Under the pieces are notes generated by a model. That model was not told the origin of the DNA, made no database searches, and saw only the letters and a list, made by a program, of their open reading frames with translations. Below, piece by piece: positions 35,116 through 47,284 of a DNA stretch of 64,000 bases. The stretch comes from Odontocerum albicorne (Eukaryota > Arthropoda > Insecta > Trichoptera > Odontoceridae). A program made the position numbers and the translations under genes. The stretch is taken from contig OX463854.1 of assembly GCA_949825065.1 (NCBI GenBank), positions 11,011,112 to 11,075,111 of the forward strand, in the 5' to 3' direction. Numbering within the stretch: the first letter of the stretch is position 1; the number at the start of each line of letters is the position of its first letter.

Positions 35116-36364
35116 GCGCAATCTACACTAGTAGATAAAAATATTATATATTTTTTAACACAACGTCACTTTGAGACGAAGAAGGAACTATCCAAATAGA
35201 GTCTTATTTAGATAGTGAGACACCTGATTATGTAAAGAATAACAGCAACGATGGACTACTTACTATCCGACGTTACGAGAGAAGGAAAATGACTGTACTC
35301 ATAAAGCGGCTTAAAGCCTGTAGCTCAAACATTTCAGAAAGCTGCCAGTACTTTCACAGAAAGCTTCGAATACATTATATGACGGCACGAGATTAGAGTA
35401 ACCAATCGGTACAAAGATGTACCGATGGAAAGCTGAATGGGAACCCATTTGAAAACTTTTGGCTCTTGTGCAATAGAAGTGCTGTATAAATGCTAATACG
35501 TGCAATGATGAACAGCAATCATCGTGCCTACTCCATAAACCTAAAGACTGATTTAATGAGGCTGAAGTCTATCTTGTCATCATAAAAATAAATGAATGAT
35601 CATATAAATATCAAAATTAAAATCATTTAATATATCACAAGATTTTTTCAGGAGGTTCAAAGAATCAAATCAGAATTCATTCCTACTAAGTCCAACATAA
35701 TATTTCAATCTCTCCAAAAATATAGTGATCAAAATTACTCCAAGAATGCTATTATTATTTTGTAAATCCTTCAAAAGGTTTGAACTACAGACACTTTTTA
35801 AAAGCCACTTTGCAATCAGCCTTTCTTCTATCCACAGGAAGTCTATTTCATATTATACTGTGCACCTTTAAACTCATACCAGTTTGTTTTTGTTTTCAAT
35901 GCCGTAAAAATTTAAATAAATTGATCAAAATTCAGAAGTTTAATATGCCAGCAACCCTACGTAGAAATCGAAACTCATATTTCTGCATGCTTTATTTCAT
36001 CTTTAGGAATATATTATGATAACAACGACAACGATTTAACCTCAATAATTATTTCTTTGTTGCGTATTGTCTCATCACTCGCACACGGAATGACTTTGTT
36101 GAATATTTTTTCCGATATCAATATCTTCCATATGTTGTTTGATAAATTAACAATTGAACGCCTTAATAAAAAATGTTGGAATAACTAAATTACTTTACAG
36201 TGAAACATGAGTTACATCGTTCCTGTTCTTATTATGCTATATTTATATATTCATTTTCACTCATTCTTTTCTCATTATTTGTTATTAGGTTCAACCTGCA
36301 TCAAGTTTTAATTAAATTAATAAAAATATACCTAAATAAAATTACATTTTCATTGTGTAAAGTA
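35116..36364. other. Interval, no gene seen
   Basis: AT-rich with short frames only. A perfect 9-bp hairpin (ATCGGTACA, AAGA, TGTACCGAT) lies at 35404-35425. Confidence 0.4.
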
Positions 36365-36537
36365 TGTTACACCCTGGAGAGCTTATTTCAATATGAATAT
36401 ATCTTCTGATGTTTAAAATGCCTTACATGAAAACTTACGTGAAGAATCCTTTTAAAAAAGAGGATTCTATTGGGAATCGAACCCGCAATCCCCGAGTAAG
36501 AAGGCAGACCTTCTTTTCAACTAGGTCACTGAGAACA
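36365..36537 (-). repeat. SINE-A copy
   Basis: Tail TTACACCCTGGAGAGCTTA, body AAAACTTACGTGAAGAATCC, B box region GGGAATCGAACCCGCAATCC and ACTAGGTCACTGAGAAC head. The B box is clean on the minus strand. Confidence 0.65.
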
Positions 36538-38104
36538 CATTTACCCTGTAATTTTATATATTTTACAAACGAGCACTGGGAATGGCAAAGGATCTTGTTC
36601 ACAACAGATATCTTTCTTGAGAGACGACTCGAAAAACCAACCCCATGTAGTGGGATGAAGTTAGGGCGATCAAGAAAAAAACTTATATCAGTTGTTTGAA
36701 TGAAAGGGGATGACTCTCAAAAAATATAACTTATAATATTTAAAATGTTTCGATAGTCAAATATAATGTTACATCTTTAACATCATTTCTGCTTCTATAG
36801 TGTAACGCAGCCCTTTACATTGAAGAGTGGCATTATTTGGTCTAATGCAATGGTCCGCAAATTACAATATGTTACGCTTACATTAGTGGTACGTGAGCAA
36901 GCAAGCGTCAAAATACTAAAATTCCATAAAAAATTCAACATAATTTATAACATGTAAAGACCCGCTTGCGTCGATCATATTTATCAAGGTAACTAAGGGT
37001 TACCTAGTTAAAAGAATGAAATGCATTGCATTACAAAAATTTGCTCCGATAACTCGAGTTTACGCTTATATTTTTAACTGAACAACTTGGGCAAGCTAGA
37101 ATAGGGGTTAGTTTGTTAAACAACACCCTTCTATTATTTTGTAATCGAGACAGTACACTTTAAATATTTAATATGAGGAATTTTTAATTTTATGGCGGTG
37201 TTGAAGATATTGTGGAATTTAATTCGAAAAACTTTTATACAATAACTATAATATTATAATAAAAACAAGACAATAATTTGGTTTTTCGATTTTATCCTTA
37301 ATTTATGCAATGTGTATTGAACCTAAACGATATACTATTTTCTGTATGTATTCGTTAATTTTTCTTGTAGATATAAACACAAACTTTCTAAACTCTTACT
37401 TTAAGGTATATTAATAACACAACTAGTAAAGCGATTAGGTATAGGTTACTACATTATGAAATATTGTTCATGAAAAGACAGGGGGCGAAATAGGGGACCG
37501 AAAGGGGTAATGGTATTACGCTACTCTTTGTATTTTCATAAGGTAGTAGAGTTCAAAAAAAGTTTTCGGATCCCTGGTCTAGTTGTTACGCTCAGGTGGC
37601 GCTCTAATTAAAAATTCACTGCTGTGAACTTCACCTTTAATATTTTCAAAGTCACCACACCTTCGAACTTATCAATTGCCATGTTTTTTTATAAACTCTC
37701 AAAAAGGTTTCGAAATTTTTTAAGTAATTTTTATCAGATTATGCTTTTCTCCTTTACGAAATGAGCGTATGTTCAAACAGTGACAAGATATTGTTAAACA
37801 AGTGGTGACACGCAGATTAGGGATGATGATGTGAGAGATCAATATTTCTGGTTGTTAAGAGTAGGTTGCCTGAAAACCAATATCATGATTTTTCAGGATA
37901 AGTGTCAGAAGACCTCTTTCTCATCTCTATAATACATGTAGACGTTAAAATAATCAATAAGGCTCTCAAATTTGGTTAATTGAGCCCTGAAGGGAAATAA
38001 CAGACAGGAAAGTTAAGAGAACTATGGGTTGGCGTAAAATCTTCTTGGGAGGAAAGGTGAGGGGAGAGAGAAATAGATAAACCAAATTGTGTAATCTTTG
38101 GCTA
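36538..38104. other. Interval, no gene seen
   Basis: About 1.6 kb with only short frames. A GC-richer patch around 37480-37640 is unclassified. Confidence 0.45.
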
Positions 38105-38320
38105 TCTCTTGAACCCCTGCAAGTCGTAATCTAGTTGACAAGACGCCTGTCTACCAGCCCGGGAGTTTTGGATTCAATTTTTGTTGTAGTTCAGATTTTT
38201 AAAAAAAGGGGCTTTAGTCTGTTTTTCCCTTCACACCTCTTTAATATCTTTCTGGTTAATTGAAAGAGATTTCTTCATGGCAATAAGTCCAAAATATTGT
38301 ACTGTATATAGCGAAAATAT
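38105..38320 (+). repeat. SINE-A copy, full length
   Basis: Head with AATCTAGTTGACAAGACGCC, TGTCTACCAGCCCGGGAG loop, weak B box (GGATTCAATTT), body GGGGCTTTAGTCTGTTTTTC, tail TTCTGGTTAATTGAAAGAG, GGCAATAAGTCC and TTGTACTGTATATAGCGAAA. A short repeat at 38380-38450 that follows matches 17398-17475. Confidence 0.7.
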
Positions 38321-39127
38321 CACTTGTTTCCGTATTCCGGCCATCAATTATGTCACGTATTTCCATTAGGAGGCCACGGAGATTGCCCTATAATTCGCAT
38401 CAATCAGATCCTGCATATATTATAATATATAGTCTTGATGCTTGGACAAACCACAATTACATTCAACTAGTTGCAACCCGTGAAATATTCACGGAAGTAA
38501 TACAAATTCTACATTTATGAAAATATATATTCATTAATGTAAAATTTGTTTATATACGAGTATATCATTTATACATCGTCCCCTTTTACACCGGTTCAAA
38601 AATTGTTAGCTAGGTATTTAAAATTCGTTCAGTATCACGGACCCACCGAGATTCAAATTACTTTCGGAAAGAATCTAAGTATTCCTCTCTCGTATTCAAA
38701 ATTCAATTCTCGTATTCTTTCTTTGGCGACAACCGTCGTACGGGCTTTGTATTTATATTATGATGCTTCTTTCGTTCAATAAAACTCGATGGCTGCATAT
38801 TCACATTGTATCAACGAAAGTGTAATACGATGACCACCAGTCTGTATGCACTCCAAAGTAAGTCTATTCCACGTTATAGGGGCTGTCACTTAAAAAAAAT
38901 GATTGAGAAAGCTCGGTATTTTTCTACTAGTTTGGTTCCATTTCTATGACATGTTCGACTTGAAGCACCAAACATTTAGGACTTTTTTGCAGCGCTTTAT
39001 AAATGCCGTTATTGTTCACGAACCGTATTGCAATTTTTGTAAAGCTATAAAATTCAGCAATAAACATCAAAACATCACACACCGTACCTGGGGAAGCCAT
39101 TTTAAAACTGAATTTATATTCAAATAA
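38321..39127. other. Interval with short unrecognised frames
   Basis: Frames of 74-78 codons at 38546-38782 and 38903-39127 resemble nothing known. TACGAGTA lies at 38555. Confidence 0.4.
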
Positions 39128-39622
39128 ATATTTTTTAAAAGGTTGACTCTCCTTTGTGAAGAGTGTTCATTGTTTTATAAATTATTCCAAAAAAAGGAGT
39201 GAACTGAAATGTTGCATACTTGTTAATGGCATGTACTGTAATGCAGCGAATTTTTAAAAGGTTGACTCTCCTTTGTGAAGAGTGTTCATTGTTTTTTTAA
39301 AAGGTTGACTCTCCTTTTTAAAAGGTTGACTCTCCTTTGTGAAGAGTGTTCATTGTTTTATAAATTATTCAAAAAAAAGGAGTGAACTGAAATGTTGCAT
39401 ACTTGTTAATGGCATGTACTGTAATGCAGCGAATTTTTAAAAGGTTGACTCTCCTTTGTGAAGAGTGTTCATTGTTTTTTTAAAAGGTTGACTCTCCTTT
39501 TTAAAAGGTTGACTCTCCTTTGTGAAGAGTGTTCATTGTTTTATAAATTATTCCAAAAAAGGAGTGAACTGAAATGTTGCATACTTGTTAATGGCATATG
39601 CTGTAATGTAGCGAATTGATGT
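39128..39622 (+). repeat. Nested tandem repeat, about 185-bp unit
   Basis: Three copies start at about 39130, 39317 and 39500 with AAAAGGTTGACTCTCCTTTG, continue through GAGTGTTCATTGTTTTATAA and end with GTAATGCAGCGAA. Between full units the first 40-odd bases are repeated an extra time (GTTGACTCTCCTTTTTAAAA). Confidence 0.9.
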
Positions 39623-40250
39623 TAGTTAATTTTTTGGGTTTAATCCATTTATTTCAATGTTTAATTTTTACTCCAATGCACTAAGTCTGAAACTGGTAAA
39701 ATTTTAAACCGATTTGTTCAACAAGAAACAGGCTCGTTCTGAACCTCTTTCTAAATAAAAAAAATATTAAAATAACTAAACGTTATTCATAACAGTTCTC
39801 CGCAGAATACGTATGATTTTTTAATCATCTTGTATCATAAGGTATTAACCGTTGTAAGTGACCTACAAAGTCAATCAAAGTACAGCGGAAAATTACGAGA
39901 TATTCGTTCAATTGAATTTGTTTATTAAAATATTTTTATGTCATATTATAAATAGTTCACACAAAAATCTGAACCATCTAAGAAATCAATACATCACATT
40001 GAAGTATTGATCAAGTGTATCTCATTTTTTTCATGTTCAGGTTCAGTTGGAATATATCGCACTATCGATAAAATATGTAGTAGATACAACAATCGAAAAG
40101 TTTATACTGACATGTAGATCCCTAAAAAAGTTGGTACTGACATGTAGATCCCTAGAAAATACGCAGTCAATATATTGAAAAATATAATCGAAAATGTCGA
40201 CGATTTTATACATAAAACACGTATGAGATCGTCAACTCTTTCGTTTTTTA
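39623..40250. other. AT-rich interval with a small duplication
   Basis: GTACTGACATGTAGATCCCT is duplicated in tandem at about 40105-40155. No gene. Confidence 0.45.
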
Positions 40251-40254
40251 TATC

Positions 40255-40400
40255 AAGAAAGGTGCCTTCTGAGATACCCAGAGATAACAGATCTCCACGC
40301 CTTTCTATTTATTCACAAAGCTCTTGCCTGTTCCACATCCATACATCTCGTCATACATGTACTCCTGTTTCTCATACTTTTGATCTTTGAACAGTATTAT
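40255..40400 (-). pseudogene. LINE-W C-terminal end
   Basis: Minus-strand frame RNRSTCMTRCMDVEQARAL, a stop, then RKAWRSVISGYLRRH: the family ending with one stop inside. Confidence 0.62.
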
Positions 40401-40424
40401 ATTACACTTTTTCTTGTATAAAAT

Positions 40425-40612
40425 ACAAATTTGAAGGATTATCGCCATATGGTAGTCTCTTTCAATCAACCGGAAATATTTTAAAGAGGCCTGAAATGAA
40501 AACTAGATGAAAATCATTTTTAAAAATTTGTGTATCAACGGAATCAAACCCTCAAAGAAAGACATGCGTCTTTCTAACTTCAAAAGTCAATAACGGAGGT
40601 TTAATTTCAGTT
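40425..40612 (-). repeat. SINE-A copy
   Basis: Tail GGATTATCGCCATATGGTAG and TCAATCAACCGGAAATATTT, body GAGGCCTGAAATGAAAACTA, head GGAATCAAACCCTCAAAG and ATAACGGAGGT. Confidence 0.66.
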
Positions 40613-40639
40613 AAAATTTAACATTTATCTTCTACTACC

Positions 40640-40925
40640 CTGTTCTTGGTCTACTTCTTCCTCATTCTCCATTAATTTCAGATACACACTAGTTTCGTAA
40701 AGCTTTCTCAAATCATTCACTCAATGTGGTCAAATCATCTCAAGATCCCTACCTTAATTTTACCTAAAACTTTAATCTCAAACAAACAGTTTTCCTTTAT
40801 TTGATATTTTTACCACCATAATTATAATGCTATTATCACTCCCTTTCAATGCCCAGGCTTAGCTTCCATACGTCAAGATTGACATTAGCACACACTGTGT
40901 AATATCATTTTTGAAGATTTCGCGA
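40640..40925 (-). pseudogene. LINE ORF2 thumb-region remnant (LINE-W-like)
   Basis: Minus frame reads QCVLMSILTYGS, a stop, AWALKG, matching the VL-x-x-LLYGSETW block, at about 40895-40835. The remainder of this stretch is too eroded. Its position just before the 40255-40400 ending, with a SINE-A copy between, suggests both were one element. Confidence 0.45.
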
Positions 40926-41634
40926 TTTCATATAACACCAATAATTTATAGAAAAAAACCACCCCCTGTACATGACAAAACAGTTTCCTCACCCCAAAGC
41001 TTTCTTCCACGTGGGTTCCGTAATACACTCAAGGAAACTTGAATATTTTTCAAGGGTAAAATCTTGAAGAGGCTTCGTCAAGTGCATTTACCGTGCCAGT
41101 ACATTAAGCAGGCTTCCCTTTATACCGATACTTCTAAGACCCAGACTAGACACTCGAGGCCACTCCGCCCAGTCATACAGAATAATGCCGAAGAACCTCT
41201 CCACAGGAATTATATTTTTATTAGTGATTCGTATACAAATAATCCTAAATATCTAAATTGTCTTTGAATGGACGGGGTGAGTGAGGCAACCGTCTTTGAG
41301 TGAGGCAACCATTAAATATTATAAAATCTATTGTATTAACGTCCGTGTGTAATGTTCGATGTTGTCGTAGTTACGGTTTAATAATTATTACTCAGCTGAT
41401 ATCAAAGTTAGAAAAGTTTATCAAACATTATTTAACAGCTGTCACTTATTGATATATTATAAGACATGAATCAATTATATAAGTCAAAATAAATTCATTA
41501 AGAAGATACGACTTGACTTTTTAACATATTAATATAAAATTTCAACGAAAAAGCATTTTATGATGAGTAAAAATGATTGATTCTTCTAACATTTTCAGTG
41601 ACAACAGTAAATTTTTAGATTCATATATCAGTCT
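40926..41634. other. Interval, no gene seen
   Basis: Short frames only; a small duplication (GAGTGAGGCAACC, twice) lies at 41278-41310. Confidence 0.4.
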
Positions 41635-42075
41635 CACTCACTTTATATTGTTGATATGTAAACAGTTTCACTCACTTTATATTATTGATATGTAAACAGT
41701 CTCACTCACTTTATATTGTTGATATGTAAATAGTCTTATTCACTTTATATTGTTGATATGTAAACAGTCTCACTCACTTTATATTATTGATATGTAAACA
41801 GTCGCAACTCACTTTATATTGTTGATATGTAAACAGTCTTATTCACTTTATATTTTTGATATGTAAACAGTCTTATTCACTTTATATTATCGATATATAA
41901 ACAGTCTTATTCACTTTATATTATTGATATGTAAACAGTCGCACTCACTTTATATTGTTGATATGTAACAGTTTCACTCACTTTATATTATTCATATGTA
42001 AAAAGTCTTATTCACTTTATATTATTGATATGTAAACAGTCGCACTCACTTTATATTGTTGATATGTAAACAAAT
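41635..42075 (+). repeat. 34-bp satellite, about 13 units
   Basis: Unit CACTTTATATTGTTGATATG plus TAAACAGTCTYAYT repeats at 34-bp spacing, with two alternating variants (CACTCACTT and TATTCACTT; TTGTTG and TTATTG). Confidence 0.92.
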
Positions 42076-42144
42076 GACTTAAGTTGTTAATTGTTAAAAG
42101 TGTTTTATCAATTAAGACCATCGCTATAAAGACGGTAAAATAGG

Positions 42145-42300
42145 AGGGTGGCTGTCGCTCAATCCTTGGAGATTTCGGTTTGATTCTTGTGTTGCCGGTG
42201 AAGAGCAGGATAAGGAGATTCCTCTTTGGTAGGTATAAGTTTTTCGAAATAAAAATCCAGTAGACATTGCAGTAAGTTCTGGTAAGGATATATTTTGCGA
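42145..42300 (+). repeat. SINE-C copy
   Basis: GTCGCTCAATCCTTGGAG, B-box-like GGTTTGATTCT, TTGCCGGTGAAGAGC, GAGATTCCTCTTTGG. Alignable with 4165-4315. Confidence 0.5.
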
Positions 42301-42337
42301 AGGAAGAATGAAAACGAATTCTTTCATTATATTACAA

Positions 42338-42745
42338 TATTTATAGTTAAGGCATTAACATTGAGGAGGTTAAAGACATTATAATTTGTTTTAATTGTTT
42401 TAAACAAACATCTTGTTTGTACTCCCCTGATGATGAGGTGAAAGCCGTGAAACCGGTAGGGTTATACCGTTACAAAAAGTGGAATAAACAGTGTTTGATA
42501 AAACAAATAACAAGTTCTTTCATTTATATTGAAAGTAAAAAATTACGTGTGATTGTAATTTATTTTTATCAAACACTGTTTATTCTAACATGTCTTGTTT
42601 GCGCTCCCCTGAAGATGAGGTGAAAGCTTTGAAACCGGTAGGGTTATACCGTCACAAAAAAATGGAATAAACAGTGTTTGATAAAAATAAATTACAATGT
42701 CTTTAAACCTCCACAACGTTAATGCCTTAACTATAAACAACATAT
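42338..42745. repeat. Foldback repeat, copy 1
   Basis: Outer inverted ends (AGTTAAGGCATTAAC at the left, GTTAATGCCTTAACT at the right) enclose two direct copies of a core: CCCCTGATGATGAGGTGAAA at 42424 and CCCCTGAAGATGAGGTGAAA at 42605. Each is followed by GAAACCGGTAGGGTTATACC. Shared with 43565-43830 and 47285-47535. Confidence 0.8.
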
Positions 42746-42819
42746 TACGTGTGATTCGCGTTTTTAGTCTACTTATTATGTTAGTGATTGCAGGGATTAC
42801 CTTTTCCATTGTTGTGTCA

Positions 42820-42850
42820 TCTGTGTGTGTGTGTGTGGGGGGGGGGGTTT
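42820..42850. repeat. Short GT and G microsatellite
   Basis: (GT)n followed by a run of about 11 G. Confidence 0.8.
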
Positions 42851-43564
42851 ATGTGTGTATACGTTGAGGAAGTATTTGTGTTGTTATCACTTTAGTTTGT
42901 TTATGGCCCCTCTTCCTCCTACCTCAATACGTCGTCGAATTTAGCCCGAAATATTATGGGTCACGGATCCAAAGTGATTCTGTCTCACGTCAGAAGCCCT
43001 GATGGCATCGTCAAGACTTTAGCGTCCTCCCAATCGATTTACTCGTATAAGAAATATCATACATAAGATTTATTGATTTTCACGTAAAAATCATAAGATA
43101 AATAAATATAGTTGAAAGCAAATATTTTATTTATGAAAAAAATATTTACATGTTACAACATCCTGTTCATGTGCACTTTCACTGATGATTTATTTCTCTC
43201 ACCAATACCAAATTCCACATTAACTATCACTGTTAATTATGTAACATTCTTATTGTAAACATTTAATTGGTAATACGTTCCAATTAACAAAAAAAATGTT
43301 TGTTAACTGATTGGTGTAACTCTTATCCAAACGTTTTTGTAACGTAACTATCGGAGTTTCAACCCGAAAACTTCGATTGAAAGATAAGAAATTTACCACG
43401 AAGCCGTACGGTTATGATTTTCCGACATATTTTAATCGTAAAACCCTTTTTACCTTGATAAGAAAATTGGAACCCTGATTAATTTGTACTGATTATATGT
43501 GTATAAATTAGTACCAAAAAATTTCAGCGTCTTTCTGATTAAGGACTTGCGCTACACTCAATCA
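42851..43564. other. Interval between foldback copies
   Basis: TACTCGTA at 43040; AT-rich; no gene. Confidence 0.4.
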
Positions 43565-43830
43565 TATATTGTTTGTAATTTATTTTTAACAAACACTGTT
43601 TATTCCACTTTTTATGACGGTATAACCCTACCGGTTTCAAGGCTTTCACCTCATCTTCAGGGGAGTACAAACAAGTCTTGTTTGTACTCCCCTGAAGATG
43701 AGGTGAAAGCCTTGAAACCGGTAGGGTTATACCGTCATAAAAAGTGGAATAAACAGTGTTTGTTAAAAATAAATTACAATGTCTTTAAACCTCCACAACG
43801 TTAATGCCTTAACTATAAACAACATATATT
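43565..43830. repeat. Foldback repeat, copy 2 (near-perfect palindrome)
   Basis: Arms of about 100 bp. GTAATTTATTTTTAACAAAC through CCGGTTTCAAGG and TCTTCAGGGGAGTACAAAC face their inverse starting GTTTGTACTCCCCTGAAGAT, meeting at about 43675. The right arm continues to CCTCCACAACGTTAATGCC. Confidence 0.9.
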
Positions 43831-43849
43831 GTTTATTTTCCTTTCCAGT

Positions 43850-44238
43850 TTACCACTCATCTTTATTTACCTCGTCCTTTACTGTTCCTGCAATGAGACA
43901 CTGGAACCAGTTACAAACCAATGTTAGAATTATTCCGTCTTTGGAATGCTTTAAAAAACGACTAAAAAACTTTTAATTTCTAGTCACAAATATAACGTGT
44001 TTCATTCCTGATTTTTCTTTCCTCTCTTCCCATCCCTTTCTTTAATTTTGATTGATGATATTTCAATTTTACTTTTACTACGAGTTTATACATTGTTCAG
44101 AAATTTCATAAAGATGGATAATCATTTGAATATTTTTTGTAACAATGTAACCTCATTTACATTTATTCGATTGGTTAGCAGAGATTGCTGCCTGACAATA
44201 AGGTCACCAGATTATTTTCACAATGAAGTGTAAAATAA
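43850..44238 (+). pseudogene. L2/CR1-like LINE: end of ORF2 and 3' UTR
   Basis: Forward frame ends MRHWNQLQTNVRIIPSLE, then CFKKRLKNF and a stop at about 43974. This is the usual last segment of CR1/L2-type ORF2 (R-x-WN-x-L-x-x-x-x-R-x-x-x-S-x-x-x-FK-x-x-L-K). The 3' UTR follows with TTTCATTCCTGATTTTTCTT and ends with a decayed tail (TTAGCAGAGATTGCTGCC, CAATAAGGTCACCAG). It is collinear with the minus-strand copy at 51945-52440. Confidence 0.75.
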
Positions 44239-45869
44239 AAAAGTAATGAAAAAATAACAAATCAAAAATTATTTGTTAAAAAAACAAAATAAGCCCTAAT
44301 AAATGACAGAAAAGCCACACTAAAGCCACACCACATTAAAGTGCAGGGTTAAACTTCTTTTTCTTTTCTTACAATATTCTTTTGAAAATTTTGTTAAAGT
44401 CGTGACAGCTGAATCTTCATATCTGAAATGGCATCAGACATACTTCCGTGTTTTATTTTTATTCGGAACATACGGGATTTCGCACTTTTTACTCACGTAC
44501 GGATAGGACAAATATTTTTTTCATTCCTATATTAAACTATTAATTAAAGCTAAAAAGCTTACTTTGTAGAACCTTAAAATTCTGTGAAATGCAAGTGGGG
44601 AACCCCTTGTTTGAATAATACTTTTTGAAATATGCTACAATATAATGGAATCATCATCGAGGTGACTTATCATTTAATGGTACCATATAAATTTATTGAT
44701 TGTTTGGAAGACCTTACAGAACCAAACATTGTCAAAAGGTTACACAAAATTCAAATCCTCTGTCACATATCGTGCTAAAAAGACGTGGCAAAGTCATTAT
44801 CATGTCAATGTGGAGGGCCACAAAAGAAGATGTAACGTACACGCTGGAGCGACTAGGTGATGGGTGATAGATATGGTCCTGTCTTTGCTGCAAGATCTGC
44901 GGAGACACCTGTGTATAAAAATAAATACACCTTACAAAGAAAAATTATTAACGCTTGATGAAACATTAAGTCTCTGCATAAAATAAAACATATTAAAAAA
45001 AATAACGATGAAAGGGGTAAAAATTACACATTATATTTTTTTCTTAATGGAAAATTTGCATGTATTCTAGCTGATATGCAACACGGCTTTGTATCGATAG
45101 CTTCGCCTCTTGAGAACGAAGCAAATTTGTGGCGGGTCTAGACATCACAAGTAGACTTAAAAGGGTCTTGATTAATACTCCCACGCCCAGCCGAGCTACC
45201 ACCCTAAGTGCCCCCTCTCCGACTCCGGCCCTGGCAGACAGGAAACTGCTGAAACCCAGGTTTATCTGAACAGGATGCGGTCGTCAAAAAATGTATCGTC
45301 TGAAACCAATTTCAGGCTTTTTGATTTATGTTGTAATATGCTCTTGTTTTTTACCTTATTAGCTATCATTTATTAATTTATTATATAAAGCTTATATATC
45401 ATATAAATGTTAAATCCAATTAAATGCGAATCTCAAAGAGAAATATATAAAGTAACAATAAATAAAATTTAACAAATAAGCAATACTTGTTAAGCTGAAA
45501 CAAGTTATTCTTACTAAGAAAGCTAAAAATGTTTTCTTCAAAACCACTCCAATGTTCCATATTCTAACTACGTACCACCGTACTGTGGAAGGATCTGAGA
45601 ACTTCTGCCCTTGTAAATAACTTAGAGGCTCGTATCACAAACCCCAACATTCTATAAGCAGACTCACACAGTTCTCCTACATTGGGACTAAATGAGAGCT
45701 TACTGTATAATTATATAATTAACAGTTAATCTGAAGAGGGATGATGTTGAGTTGCCGAAAACTCTCTCTGTTGTATAAACTATAAGTGTCTATCTGCCAG
45801 GTCATCACCTTACAGCAATGTTCCATTGCATAAGTAGTAATATATTGTACTTGTTAAGATACCTCCGTT
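44239..45869. other. Interval, no gene seen
   Basis: About 1.6 kb. A GC-richer patch at 45120-45260 (CCCCCTCTCCGACTCCGGCC) is unclassified. Nothing recognised elsewhere. Confidence 0.4.
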
Positions 45870-46330
45870 TGAGAAGATTTTGTATCTTGGACTCATGTTC
45901 ACATCGGATGGTGGCTTGAAGTGGGACCCAACATTGAAATATACAAGCAAAATTTGAACGTGGCAAAAAAGCGATCAAGCCTAGAAAAATACGGTAAAAA
46001 CGTACAGAATGTATGGAAAAATAATATATGACAAACTAAAGAATGAGTATATTAGAAAAAAATATGGTTTGAAATAAGATGCAATGCTTCAGATGAAAAG
46101 AGCATTGATATGTTTGGCCACGTTGAAAGAATGATTGTTGAAAGTATTGCAAAAATAATTTATAGGAGTATTATATAAGAGGTATGAGAGATTTGCAAGA
46201 TCCAGAAAAACGTGGTATTACCAAATTAATCAAACTCTGATAGTGGGAGTATTTATTATATGACGAATGAACGTGTCAGAAGTGAAATATGTAAGCTGCA
46301 TGACATATCCCAAATATTACAGTTTGCTTT
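45870..46330 (+). pseudogene. LINE-W-type ORF2 C-terminal fragment
   Basis: Forward strand: VEKILYLGLMFTSDGG (YLG thumb motif) at about 45870-45920, then MFGHVERMIVESIAKIIYRS at about 46110-46175, then eroded sequence. The order and spacing fit the ORF2 C-terminal third. Frameshifts separate the blocks. Confidence 0.6.
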
Positions 46331-46560
46331 AATAATAATATTTTAACTTTTTAAGATTAAAATTTTTTACACCCACGTTCCAAAAGTTTAAAGCCTTTAA
46401 TCAAGGCTTCTCTTCAAGTCGTTAACCACCATAAATGAGGTGTTTTGAGTAAAACTTGTAGTTCAGCTCTGTGTCATATAACATATCACTGGAATGATGC
46501 ATTTTGAATATTTGACGTTGCCATTTACGAAAAATGGATTACTTTTTTATGTTTTATGCA

Positions 46561-47070
46561 TTAGAATATTTTTTATAATCTTTATGAGAATTCATTGAAA
46601 CACTATTATCAATATTCTGACTGTATGGACAAACAATTAATACAGTCACATAGTATTTTTTTTATAAAAAAAATAATGACTATTATTATGAGCATTTGTC
46701 TAACTTACACAACATACTCGTACATTAAAATATGAACTTATACAATAATATTAAACATTAACCATTTGATTTTTTAAAATAGCTTTAGACTGAAGATTAC
46801 AACGCTTCAGACTGATTAGAATATTTTTTATAATCTTTATGAGAATTCATTCAAACACTATTATCAATATTCTAACTGTATGGACAAACAATTAATACAG
46901 TCACATAGCATTTTTTTATAAAGTAAATAATTACTATTATTATGAGCATTTGTCTAACTTACACAACATACTCGTACATTAAAATATGAACTTATACAAT
47001 AATATTAAACATTAACCATCTGATTTTTTAAAATAGCTTTAGACTGAAGATCTACAGCGCTTCAGGCTGA
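46561..47070 (+). repeat. 255-bp tandem duplication
   Basis: TTAGAATATTTTTTATAATC starts at 46561 and again at 46816, and the two 255-bp copies stay alignable to the end (GACTGAAGATTACAACGC versus GACTGAAGATCTACAGCGC). Few differences, so a recent event. Confidence 0.93.
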
Positions 47071-47284
47071 TTTACTCATAATTTCACTCCACTGAGTGAT
47101 GCCCAAGATCCGTTAAAACTAAGTTTTTTGTATGATTCATTGAGGTCGACATATCGCAAATATCCGAATAGTAATCCAAAACTTTTAAAAAGAACCCAAT
47201 AAGCTATCCAAAAATTTCAAGTCGATTAACCTGTTTCCTAAAACTGTAGTTTAATAAGTATTAATAACTTTTCGACTGATAATG

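Noticed and set aside
44700..45260. LINE-like words in a GC-richer patch
   Set aside because: No frame gave motifs in the right order; composition alone is not enough.
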